64,000 bases of DNA. Origin: Protopterus annectens (lineage: Eukaryota > Chordata > Ceratodontiformes > Protopteridae). A model generated the notes under the pieces. The model saw nothing but the letters and a program-made list of their open reading frames with translations. It was not told the DNA's origin and ran no database searches. The DNA lies in NCBI RefSeq assembly GCF_019279795.1, contig NC_056747.1, positions 1,005,958,657 to 1,006,022,656 on the forward strand. The letters run 5' to 3'. Below are positions 45,000 through 54,852 of this stretch, in pieces; within the stretch, counting starts at the first letter, position 1, and every line of letters starts with the position of its first letter. The translations under genes and the position numbers were made by a program.

Positions 45000-45667
45000 A
45001 GATTCCAGTCTGCCATCAAAATTGTAAGCCATTGTTGAAAGACTATCAGTATCTTCATGTTTCTGTTAAGTTCCTGCTCCATGGTGGTTGAGTCGGAATG
45101 GCCAATTTGGGATCCATCCTGAGCGCAAGCTTTTTGAGATGTTGGTTCTCTAAGTATAGGTTGAGGGCAGCCAGATGGCTATGAAAGGTCTTCAGAACAA
45201 AAGACTGGCAAATGGAGCAAGCAGTATGGTCGTGTTCCTTCCCTAGACAAAAGACGCAATGGTTGTGCTCATCTTTATGCAGTATTTGACGCACGCCACG
45301 GCATTTGCCCTTCTTAGCTGACAGAGGCAAACAATAACTACAGCTAACCAAGCTCAAGCAAGAAATGGAATATTTCTCCAATGGGGTACTTAGCTTTTTA
45401 GAAGTCTTAGACTGCAGGAGCGAAGCGATCCATGTGACGTTATCTGCGGCTGTGAAGTTTTGAGGTCTGTGCGTGCAGACGTCACATTTAAGGTCCCTGG
45501 TTTATGATCCTGAATGTGATGTCCCATGTATCTACAGCAACCAGGCTTAAGCTTTAGTATAGGAGACTATGTTCGGGTCGCCTAAGGCGGGAATTCCACA
45601 CTAAGAATACTGCAACATGGAAGAGCAGGACATCTATGGTTATGGTAAGATTTTACACAACTGTTCT
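45000..45667 (-). mobile_element. DIRS E: reversed left end with gag start
   Basis: On the minus strand a left repeat starts ATGTCCTGCTC at 45633, followed by a leader with GCTAAGTACCCCATTGG (shared with the other DIRS leaders) and a gag start. Outside it (45634-45667) lies CTATGGTTATGGTAAG...ACACAACTGTTCT, which matches the right-only terminal extension of the other copies. So a left interior is joined to a right-type terminus. The rest of the element is missing beyond about 45000. Confidence 0.7.
45055..45381 (-). pseudogene. DIRS E gag, N-terminal fragment
   Basis: The 108-residue minus-strand frame contains HNHCVFCLGKEHDHTACSIC, the C-x2-C-LG-x2-H-x4-C-x2-C pattern, closest to D gag in this window (CVYCLG..H....CLVC). 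A Leu-rich stretch follows. The N-terminal residues before DEHNHC may be a read-through of the leader. The element is truncated after this point. Confidence 0.68.
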
Positions 45668-46250
45668 TTACTGCTGTTGAACTGGACTGTGGCATCAAAG
45701 TGATCTGATAGTCGAATTAATCTCATGTTGTCGAACAAGTAGCTTGACCATAAATTAATCTATTTTGCTTTTTACGTTTTAAAATTCTGTCAATCGGTCT
45801 CAGTGCAGCTCCCAGCAGCTCGGTCTTTCAGTCACTACCTGTGACAAAGGGGAATATTATCAGCACAGTTATCTGGAATTTTGTAAATTGTCATTTGTGA
45901 ATATCAACACGATCTGTATAATATGCTTGTGTTACAACTGTATTAGAACTGTATGTCTTGTGTACATCAAACTGGTTTGTACAGACGTGTGTTAAAAAGG
46001 TATTTTATAAAGTGCTTGGGCTTAAAATGTAACCACAGTGTGCCCTACTGGAATAGAACAGAAATGTACATGCACTACTATAACTATTTAAGTGTATATA
46101 TTTTAACAGTGGAAACTGGAATACATGATGTTAACTTCAGAAAAATAGCTGAAATTAAATTACTTTACGGCTAGGCCATAAAATATGGTATCTTACAGTT
46201 TTCAGTACAGCAATACTCTAAATGTCGAAAAAATCTCCAAAATGAAACTC
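45668..46250. other. No feature seen
   Basis: A/T-rich unique-looking sequence between DIRS E and the PLE. No frame, repeat or motif I can support. Confidence 0.5.
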
Positions 46251-47067
46251 CAAAAATCCACAAAAGCACAATGGGGCTGGAAACTCAGAGATTAAATCCA
46301 CCGATGTTGAACTAACTTCCGACAGTTTATTAACAGTTATAAAAAGATAAAACAAAGAATATGTAAGCGCTTTCGTTTGGCCACTGCCAAACTTTTTCAA
46401 ACATTTACAAGTTCATTTCCTGTTGAATATATAGACGTAATGTATTAATTATACAAATTAAGTTACGTCTCTAATTAATTGAATGTTAAATTAACGTGCC
46501 TTCTCCTGTACACTTTTAAACTATACAACCCTAGCACTAATAGTTCTTCAAAAAATACCTACAGTTTTATATTTTTAATACTTAAAATTAAGTCCTATAA
46601 ACATTAAATATGACATGTAAAATATAACCGTGTGTTCACAGAAATACCTTAAATTAGTTTATACACACGTTTTTTTACAAACCTTTTGTTTTCTTAACTA
46701 TTAAAATTTTTACGACATGGATGGCTTACGCTGTCTAAATTCAATGAGTTGTATAATGAAATACTACTTATATTAAATAATGTATTTAGTACAAAATAAC
46801 CAAATGGTTATGTTCATCAATTGTAAGCTGTGCATTAGTTTCTTTAGTAGCTCACATATTTATATCTATGCTTATATATGTATACATATACGCGTATACA
46901 TTTGTATATTGTAAAACAAGTGTAAATATATACACATTTATACACATGCACAATTTACCAAAACTAATTGTTATTAAACAAAAAATAGAGAATAATAATG
47001 AAGGGTACCTAATAGTCATAATAGGGAATCAACCATTTGTGTATGTAACAGCAACTATACTCAAAAT

Positions 47068-47120
<53 letters not shown>

Positions 47121-47412
47121 GTGTGCAGTTGAAATCTAAATATATAAGTAAAATTTATTGTGTATTTTGTAAGTATGTTATATTATTAAAAACATAAATA
47201 GTATATATGTATGTATATATATATATATATATATATATAAATTTCATCAATAAGTTAATAAATATATTAAAATATTAAAATAAAAAATAAATAATTGTAT
47301 AATGATGAAAGTGTATATAAAAGTACGAATTTATCTTTTCGAATTTGATTTTAATGAATATCCATTTATTTAATAAATAAATAAGGTAGATAATTTTTAA
47401 TTACCTTGATAA
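46251..47412 (+). repeat. PLE left inverted arm
   Basis: Inverted copy of 49603-50744 plus 52981-53020. Contains TA microsatellites (47071-47114, 47216-47239) and, on the minus strand, the hammerhead-like motif at 46367-46405. A 109-codon A/T-rich frame (46868-47197) has a twin in the other arm. As the arms are copies, this is no independent evidence of coding. Confidence 0.85.
46367..46405 (-). ncRNA. Hammerhead-like RNA motif, left PLE arm
   Basis: Minus strand: TTTGAAAAAG, stem GTTTGG/CCAAAC, then GAAAGCGCTTAC. See the partner at 50636-50674. Confidence 0.4.
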
Positions 47413-49599
47413 AGATTTTAATTTTAAAATACTACTTATTGAAATATAGTTGTTCATTCCCGGCCAATTATTGGAGTTTAGTCTTAGTTGCCACTTCAAT
47501 TCTGATTTTTCCAACATGAGTTGCCTTGCTCCACCTCTCATATTGTGTCTAATTACATCCAAGACTACAAATTTAAAAGAGTGCCCAGAATAGTTTTTGA
47601 TGTGTTTTGCCAGAGCATTAAATTTACACCCATCCCTAATAGCTCTGACATGTTCACCTATTCTGTCCTTAAATTTCCTTTCTGTCTTTCCCACATAAAA
47701 CATGGGACAACATGTACAGAAGCCACAATACACTACTTTTTCAGTTGAACAACATGCTTTGTGTTTCAAAATAATCCTAATGTTGGAAATTGAAATTTCT
47801 GTAGTTTCAAAGACATATTTACAAAATTTACAGTTTCCACATCTAAATGTTCTACCCATTCCTTCATTTTTATGTGATTCAAAAAGGCTTTTCATATTCC
47901 TGCCTTTTTTATATACTATAGTGGGTGTTTCATCTAGAATATTATGAAATGATGTATCATTCATGAGCACCTGCCAATTCTTGTTTAAAATTCCTTTTAT
48001 CTTATTGCTATGGAGGCTGTAGTTTGTTATAAATGAGTTTCTAAATTTCCTATTATTATTATTATTATTCAATTCCTCATCTGAAATAACCATATCTATT
48101 GTTTCATTCTGGTGGTTATTGGATCTAATTAATGATGGTTCTATAGGTGTGGACTCTGTTACTGTATGATTGTAATATAATAATGGTTTATAAACTAAGT
48201 CCTCACGTTTTGTTACCACCTCAGCCATCACATTAGCCACTAAATATTCAGGATATCCTCTGTTAAGAAACATACTGGACAAATGTTTGCATTCAGAAAT
48301 AAATTCTTCCCATACGTTCACCATCCTTGCAGCTCTCACAAACTGGCCTTTGATTACAGCCTTCTTTTGTGAAAATGGGTGACAACTATTATAATGCAAT
48401 AACGTGTTGCTATATGTTTTCTTACGAAATATTTCAGATTTATAAGTATTTTTATCCTGGTCCTTTTTTAGTAACACGTATAAATATGAAATAGTATTTT
48501 CGTCATACGTTGCAGTAAATTTTAAAAAAAGTGTTGTATTATTTATATAATTTAAAAACTCGTCAATCAATTCTTTATTCCCTTTCCATAATATAAAAAT
48601 ATCATCTAAAAACCGTAAGTACAATTTACAATACTTAAAATATTTGGAGCAAAAACGTTTTCAAGTTCCCACATATACATTACTATATTAGCATACAAAC
48701 CGCCACATGGAGATCCCATTGCTACACCCTCTTTTTGTAAATAGATGTTGTTGTTAAAATAAATGTAATTATTTTTCAGAATTATATTCAGTAATTGATC
48801 ATGTAAATTAATAATGTTTTGTCCAACACCCTTTTCAGATAAATAACAATTAAACCAAGTAATACCTTCATTATGTGGGATTGTAGAATAAAAATTTTTG
48901 ACATCAATAGTAACTAAAATATCCTTTTCATCATAATCAGTATCGTTCATGATTGTTAAAAAATGCCAGGAATCCTTCAATAGGTGTTTTTCTGACTGTA
49001 TATATTTCTTTAAATTTTTATCTATAAATTTAGCTATAGGATATGTAATAGACCCCTGTGCATCTACTATAGGTCTAAAAGGCGGTTGTTCAATACTTTT
49101 ATGAAGTTTGGGAACTCCAAAAAAAGACAGATGTCCTTGGATAGTCTATGTTCAAATAATTAAATTCATCTGCATTAAGGTCCCCATCAATAAATAAGTC
49201 ATATATAATACCCTTAATGCGTCTATACGCAATGTTCTTTTCATTTATAGAACTCATTGAGTTTGTGTCACTGTTTAAAATGCGTTCCATTTCTTTATTA
49301 TAGTCACTAACATTAAAAATGGTTATACCCCCGCCCTCGTCTGGTTTTATAAACCTAATAGTATCCATATTAGTTAAATCCAATAAAGTATCTTTTTCAA
49401 ATTTTGATAAGTTGTAACTCACCCTATTGTAACAGTTACCTGAAATGGATCTAAAATCCAGTTCACACATCTTTTCAAATGTTTCTATTGTTGGGTGTAG
49501 TGGCGGGTTAAAAGAACTAGAGATATAGAGTGGTTTTACAATCTCCTCACTGTGCTTAAACATACAACTAAAATTTAACTTTCTAGTGAACACTTTCAA
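47401..49599 (-). pseudogene. PLE reverse transcriptase with GIY-YIG endonuclease
   Basis: Minus-strand order: N-terminal region (FIKPDEGGGITIFNVSDYN), then FFGVPKLHKS and FRPIVDAQGS, motif A ILVTIDVKNFYSTIPH, motif B KEGVAMGSPCGGLYANIVM, motif C YLRFLDDIFILWKG, a Cys-rich linker (CGNCKFC, VVYCGFCTCCPM) and the GIY-YIG-type nuclease FYVGKTERKFKDRIGEH, ending near 47401. One extra T in a T-run near 49125 and one indel near 48640 break the frame; otherwise all catalytic motifs are intact. PLE proteins prime from nicked DNA or telomere ends. The Cys motif before FYVGKT is typical of GIY-YIG PLEs. The start near 49599 is uncertain. Confidence 0.9.
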
Positions 49600-49602
49600 A
49601 TC

Positions 49603-49766
49603 CTTATCAAGGTAATTAAAAATTATCTAACTTATTTATTTATTAAATAAATGGATATTCATTAAAATCAAATTTGAAAAGATAAACTCGTACTTTTATA
49701 TACACTTTCATCATTATACAATTATTTATTTTAATATTTTAATGTATTTATTAACTTATTGATGAA

Positions 49767-49807
<41 letters not shown>

Positions 49808-49906
49808 CATATATACTATTTATGTTTTTAATAATATAACGTACTTACAAAATACACAATAAATTTTACTTGTATATTTAGATTTCAACTGCACACATAT
49901 ATATAC

Positions 49907-49967
<61 letters not shown>

Positions 49968-50744
49968 ATTTTGAGTATAGTTGCTGTTACATACACAAAT
50001 GGTTGATTCCCTAGTATGACTATTGGGTCCCCTTCATTATTATTCTCTATTTTTTGTTTAATAACAATTAGTTTTGGTAAATTGTGCATGTGTATAAATG
50101 TGTATATATTTACACTTGTTTTACAATATACGAATGTATACGCGTATATGTATACATATATAAGCATAGATATAAATATGTGAGCTACTAAAGAAACTAA
50201 TGCACAGCTTACAATTGATGAACATAACCATTTGGTTATTTTGTACTAAATACATTATTTAATATAAGTAGTATTTCATTATACAACTCATTGAATTTAG
50301 ACAGCGTAAGCCATCCATGTCGTAAAAATTTTAATAGTTAAGAAGAAAACAAAAGGTTTGTAAAAAACGTGTGTATAAACTAATTTAAGATATTTCTGTG
50401 AACACACGGTTATATTTTACATGTCATATTTATTGTTTATAGGACTTCATTGTAAGTATTAAAAATATAAAACTGTAGGTATTTTTTGAAGAACTATTAG
50501 TGCTAGGGTTGTATAGTTTAAAAGTGTATAGAAGAAGGCACGTTAATTTAACAATCAATTAATTAGAGACGTAACTTAATTTGTATAATTAATACATTAC
50601 GTCTATATATTCAACAGGAAATTAACTTGTAAATGTTTGAAAAAGTTTGGCAGTGGCCAAACGAAAGCGCTTACGTTTTCTTTGTTTTATCTTTTTATAA
50701 CTGTTAATAAACTGTGGGAAGTTAGTTCAACATCAGTGGATTAG
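49603..50744 (-). repeat. PLE right inverted arm
   Basis: Inverted copy of the left arm. TA microsatellites at 49767-49802 and 49916-49962. Interrupted at 50744 by DIRS C1 and resumed at 52981 (TTTCCAGCCCCGTTGTGC), where the left arm has the matching sequence. Confidence 0.85.
50636..50674 (+). ncRNA. Hammerhead-like RNA motif, right PLE arm
   Basis: TTGAAAAAG (50637-50645), stem 45-50/57-62 (GTTTGG/CCAAAC), GAAA at 50663-50666. PLE terminal repeats are known to carry hammerhead ribozymes with CUGAUGA-stem-GAAA. Here the first box reads UUGAAAA: the C3-G8 pair would be U-A. Activity is doubtful. Confidence 0.4.
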
Positions 50745-50929
50745 ATGTTCTTCGTCTTCCCTTGCTGCAGTCCTGACAATTGGGTATAGTCCGCGTCCCA
50801 GTTTTGCGAGTGCAGGTCAGATTTGCATCCACAATCCACACCCCCCCCCCTTTTCACCAGATGTCCTCCCTCTCCAAAAAAAAAAGCTCAAGCAAGTTTC
50901 TCAAGTTTCTCAGTTACCAGGCTATTCAG

Positions 50930-51760
50930 CCAGTATTCAGCCAGTCCCTGTATCAGAAAGGGGCTATGTTCGCCTGTTTGCCAAGAAGGGGAACGCGTGG
51001 GAGACCAATTTTGGATTTATCTATCCTCAACACTTATCTGGACATTCCCAAGTTCAAGATGTTGGCGTTACCCTAGAGTATTCACAAAGGTTCTTAGCTT
51101 ACTTCGAGCTTCAAGGCATTCAAATTTATCCTTACTTGGGCGACTGGCGACTGCCCCTCCAGAAAAGGAACACCTTCTACAGCATCTGGAATATGTCATA
51201 GTCGGTGCTAAGATGCCTAGAATTATTCTGTGAGCGAAATAAAGTCCAGTCTAGTACCCTCTCAAGACATGTGCTTTCTGGGTGTGAGACTGAATACAGC
51301 AGCAGTCCTTTAGGGGTTCATGGCATCTTGATTCTTAGATGTGCTTCCCATCAAACTGCATATGAGGAAGCTGCAATGGAGCGGGACGTACACTGGACAC
51401 TGCTTGAGATCATTCAATGGGATGGATACAAGACAAGTGGCTGGGCTACAGCATCATCAATATCAAAGGAGATGGAGATGTAGGCAGGCAGTTTGCATTG
51501 CATTGATTCAGTTCAAGTTTCTTCAGGGGCAGGTAGTGATTGACTGACAGACAACACAAACTGTCATGTGGGTACATCAACAGCAGCAAGGCATTCTCAT
51601 CCTCTATGCAAGCAGCAAATGATTTTTTTATGGGAGACTACGTTAAGCTATGACTGCTCTTCTCGAGCTAAGGTTTCTGCACACCAGGAGCTAGCCTAGC
51701 AGATGTATTAAGCAGACAAATCATGGATCCCCGCAGGTGGAAACTGGATCTTCATGTATT
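50930..51760 (+). pseudogene. C1 RT/RNase H remnants
   Basis: Fragments: QPVFSQSLYQKG, RPILDLSILNTYLDIPKFKM, then a jump to the motif C region (YPYLGD, with Gly in place of the first Asp), LQHLEYVI, MRKLQW, and a reduced RNase H with TDNTNCHVG-like residue order. At least four internal deletions. No activity possible. Confidence 0.8.
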
Positions 51761-51879
51761 TCAGAAATGACAGTTGTCTGGGAACTCCTCCATATAGATC
51801 TGTTAAGCTTCTCCACTAAACCACCAGCTGTAAGGTATTGCACAAGGGGTTTCATCACACAGATTGGCCTCGACAACAC

Positions 51880-52571
51880 TGATTTTGAGCAGCAAAAAGA
51901 ATTTGAGATTTCAGAGCCTAATTTGAGTGTGGCTCTTCAATATTTGTCCTTCTCTTCCATAAAGATTCATGCTGCAGCAATTTCAGCTCACTATGATTGT
52001 GACCCACCTTTGTTTCCGCATCCTTTGTTCAAGCAGTTTCTAGAGGGGCAAAGAATATAAGACCCCTAACGAGCTCCTACTCCTGCTTGGGATCTCAATT
52101 TTGTGTTGGAAAAACTTACTCTACAACCTTAAACTATTCATTTGCCTACGTTTTTGCAGATCCTCAAAATAAAGGGGAAAAGATTTTGCACACTTTAGAT
52201 GTTATTATTTGAGCAGGACTAAAGATTTTAGGCAGTCTCAGCAGTTACTTGTTTCTTTTGCTTTGAGTTCACAGGGCAAGCCTGTGTCAAAACAAACTAT
52301 TTCTAGGTGGATTGGCTTTTGCATTGCATTTTGTTATTCCCATCATGGCAAAGAGGTTCCAGCTGGGATTAGGCCTCATTCCACTAGGGCTACTGCCACT
52401 TCAACAGCATTTCTAAGGGGGGTGGCAACTAAGGATATTCTGGAAGCAGCTACTTGGAGTTCAGTGCATACTTTCTCTAGGCATTATCTCCTGCCTATAT
52501 ACTCTAAGACTAGAGCTGGTTTTGCCACAGCTGTTTTACAAGGCATGTTGTCAGCTCCTGCTACTTTATAA
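51880..52571 (+). pseudogene. C1 tyrosine recombinase, deleted
   Basis: LSFSSIKIHAAAISAHYDCD is followed by a deletion of about 200 bp (LEKLTLQP then TIHLPTF) that removes the first catalytic Arg block, and by a shorter deletion after TLDV. The last 120 residues (SRTKDFRQSQQLLVSFALSS, HSTRATATSTAFLRGVATKD, HTFSRHYLLPIYS) are clean to the stop at 52569-52571. Confidence 0.85.
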
Positions 52572-52604
52572 TTTGCCAGCCTCCCTTACCTCTGCTTTGG
52601 GATT

Positions 52605-52662
52605 CGTCAGGACTGCAGAAGAACATAGTACAGTTTTGTACCTACCATAGATGTAGATGTTT
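52605..52662 (+). repeat. C1 ICR, shortened
   Basis: Retains GAACAT/AGTACAGTTTTGTACC and short stretches on each side; the outer parts are deleted compared with C2. Confidence 0.8.
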
Positions 52663-52794
52663 CAGGGTGGTTGTGTAGGTGAGTTTTCATGCTTATATTT
52701 TTGTATGTATTACTGTATATATTGTACATGTTTTTGGTGCAGGTTGTTTTGGGACTTGTCTTTTGGGTCTTCTGACATCTGGGCGGCAAGAAAA

Positions 52795-52980
52795 GTGGAG
52801 GAGCGTCGGGGCGGTGTCCATCAGTACCCTACGTACCCTGACGGGCTGGTCTAAAGCCACCGTGAACTTATACTCCTCCTCTGGTATTCGGGCGACTGGG
52901 GGCGGACTATACCCAATTGTCAGGACTGCAGCAAGGGAATCCTCGAACATCTACATCTATGGTAGGTACAAAACTGTACT
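52795..52980 (+). repeat. C1 right inverted terminal repeat plus extension
   Basis: Repeat to 52950, 30-bp extension to 52980. Shares the ACCCAATTGTCAGGACTGC core with C2. Confidence 0.88.
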
Positions 52981-53020
52981 TTTCCAGCCCCGTTGTGCTT
53001 TTGTGGATTTTTGGAATACT

Positions 53021-53540
53021 CCAAATGTGGTGTCCAGACAGTGGCATCATCCTGTCCTGCTCCCTTTTCGCAGTCTCCTGTGTGATGTGCTCCAACTTCC
53101 AGTCTGCCTCAGCCCAAAGTTCTGTTTGCCCCAGCCTGTCCTCATACTCTGCTTCTGACTCTTCATCTTTACAGTAATTGACATCCCAAGGCCCCTCTGT
53201 CCCTTGCTTGTTAATCTAGCTTCCAGCTAGTCTGTTGTCCACACCAAGGTTCTTATTCCTGAAGTGTAGCTTGTGGCGGTTGTACAACAGTTAACATTTC
53301 TATGTCCTTAGCCTTCCAACATGGTATCTTAGGCTGGCACCCTAGTCTGGCATTATTGACCCTAACATTTGTGTTGTCAGTTAAAAGCTTGATAGTTTCT
53401 ATCCCTGTCATCATATGAAGTGCAGATACATTAAACAGCACTGCCCCGGTACCCCACTAATCACCTCCCTTTCCTCTAAGACCCCAGTACTGCCACCATC
53501 ACTGGTCTTGTCGTTAACCAGTTTTGCACACATTTTGCTG
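53021..53540. other. No feature seen
   Basis: Unique-looking sequence between the PLE end and DIRS A6. No supported frame or repeat. Confidence 0.55.
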
Positions 53541-53724
53541 ATGTTCATCGTGTGACACTGCTGCAGTCATTACACTTGGGTTATCCTGCCGTCAGGTGGT
53601 TCCCCAGCCGGCCCGAGTTCCAAAGTCTTGGTCCGGCGTTGGTTGCTGTCACCTCCTCCCTGACATCAGTGCGACAGGGGTATATAAGATGCAGCCGACG
53701 CCATTTTCTTCAGTCTTTCTTGCC
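53541..53724 (+). repeat. A6 left inverted terminal repeat
   Basis: Same type as A5. The right partner was lost with the 3' end of A6. Confidence 0.9.
53670..53716 (+). promoter_or_regulatory. A6 promoter: TATA box and initiator
   Basis: TATATAA 53681-53687, initiator TTCAGTCT with A at 53712 (31 nt). Confidence 0.65.
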
Positions 53725-53858
53725 GTGCGGTGCCCAAAGCAAAAGCAGTTCGCAAGTGCCGGTTGGCCTACTCCTGAGATTTTCATTCCGAATACAGAAC
53801 CGAAGTCTTCTACAAAGCTAAGTACTCCGTTGGGGAAACTTTTTCTTGCCTCAGACCG

Positions 53859-54540
53859 ATGTCAGTAAAAGTTAATAACTGTATTTCTTGTGGGAAGCAA
53901 ATACCTCATAAGGATTTCCATTCTTATTGTATCCCATGCCTAGGCCCAGACCACGACATTACTGGTTGTCGGTTTTGTGCTAGGTTTAATAAGCGCACTA
54001 TTAAACGTCGGTTTGATTTTGCCCGACATTACTTTGGCAGAAAATGTAATTATACCATGCCGTCGGAACTTCAGACTACCGGTATTCCTAAAAAGCGCAA
54101 AGACAAGGACATGCATCCGAGGCCCAAAACTGACGAAGAAGCCTCTTCCAGGCCAGTCACCGGTTCTCCAGTTTTCAGTGAAGTGCCTTCGCAGCCCCTG
54201 ACGACCGCTTCTGCAGAACCACAGGCTGCCTCCGAACCCCACGTGGAGATGGCTGGGCCATCGGACGCACTAGTTTTTCAGCAGACCGAAACCGATCCTG
54301 CAGAGGGATCCGGAGTACCTGACCTGACGCAGCTTCAGAGGGTGTCTTCAGACCTACTCAGCTAAGCATTAAACCCTCTTCTAAGTCAAAGCCTCCTTTA
54401 AAAACTAAGAAACAAGTACAGCATTCTCCAGGACAGGCCTCCATGCCTAAGAAACAAATGTTCAAAATGGCCGAAGACCTAATCACTCTGATCAGGGGTA
54501 ACCATCCCCCTCCTGATAAAAGGCCTAGACAGGATACAGA
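53859..54540 (+). pseudogene. A6 gag, N-terminal part
   Basis: MSVKVNNCISCGKQIPHKDF; zinc-like block CISC, CIPCLGPDHDITGCRFC complete; RRFDFARHYFGRK; basic KKRKDKDMHPRP. A frame change near 54330 ends the frame at 54365. The gag frame resumes (MPKKQMFKMAEDLITLIRGN) up to the C2 insertion. Continues at 60002. Confidence 0.88.
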
Positions 54541-54711
54541 ATGTTCTTCGTCTTCCCTTGCTGCAGTCCTGACAATTGGGTATAGTCCGCGTCCCAGTCG
54601 GCCCGAATACCAGAGTATAAGGCTGACGTCGGTCATGGCGCCTTAGACTGACGTCAGTACGTCAGGGTACTAATGCGCATGACCGACGTCATTTCCTCAG
54701 TCTTTTTTGCC
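54541..54711 (+). repeat. C2 left inverted terminal repeat
   Basis: Inverted partner 59801-59971; first 42 bases recur inverted in the ICR. Confidence 0.9.
54624..54703 (+). promoter_or_regulatory. C2 promoter: CRE-like cluster, decayed TATA, initiator
   Basis: TGACGTCG (54624), TGACGTCA (54649) and CGACGTCA (54684) form a cluster. The usual TATA position, 31 nt before the CAGT initiator (A at 54699), reads TACTAAT. Confidence 0.55.
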
Positions 54712-54852
54712 GCATGGTCCGATGCAGAAGCAATTTTGCGAGTGCAGGTTGGCGTTCTGAGATTTTCCGAAACCGGAGTTTCAGACCGAATACAGAGTTG
54801 GCTAAGTAACCCGTTAGAACATTTTGGTTTTTCTTGCCTCAGTATTTAACGG

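Larger units (their letters stand above)
50745..52980 (+). mobile_element. DIRS C1: 2.2-kb internally deleted DIRS
   Basis: Both termini are intact (ATGTTCTTCGTC, GTACT). The interior is a mosaic of short pieces of a C-type element: left repeat stub, RT, RNase H, YR. Gag and most of RT are lost. Insertion is in the right PLE arm at G^TT; nine bases of the arm just left of the site are missing. The last 700 bp are almost identical to C2. Confidence 0.9.
46251..53020 (-). mobile_element. Penelope-like element with long inverted arms, split by DIRS C1
   Basis: Left arm 46251-47412, minus-strand RT/GIY-YIG gene, right arm 49603-50744 continued at 52981-53020 after the C1 insertion. The arms are inverted copies at roughly 97% in the parts I compared. 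The outer limits are where arm similarity ends (near TCCAAAAATCCAC and GTGGATTTTTGGA). I could not establish a target duplication. Confidence 0.85.
53541..54540 (+). mobile_element. DIRS A6, first part (left repeat and gag start)
   Basis: Left end ATGTTCATCGTG after TTTTGCTG. Cut by C2 at 54540 in gag. Joining GATACAGA with TTATGATTC (60002) restores the gag codons DTDYDSSDQ. Confidence 0.92.

Noticed and set aside
44000-45000. Host exon
   Set aside because: No splice-bounded conserved frame; the one legible stretch looks like a LINE remnant.
46868-47197. Twin 110-codon frames in both PLE arms
   Set aside because: The arms are copies of each other, so the match gives no independent support; A/T-rich, no recognised motif.
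46246-53030. Target-site duplication ACTCC around the PLE
   Set aside because: ACTCC occurs near both outer limits but the limits themselves are uncertain by several bases and the match is short.
54358-54646. Frames across DIRS terminal repeats starting MTDVSLILWYSGRLGR (also 59877-60278)
   Set aside because: They read through inverted repeats and continue into host gag; they exist only because the repeats lack stops.
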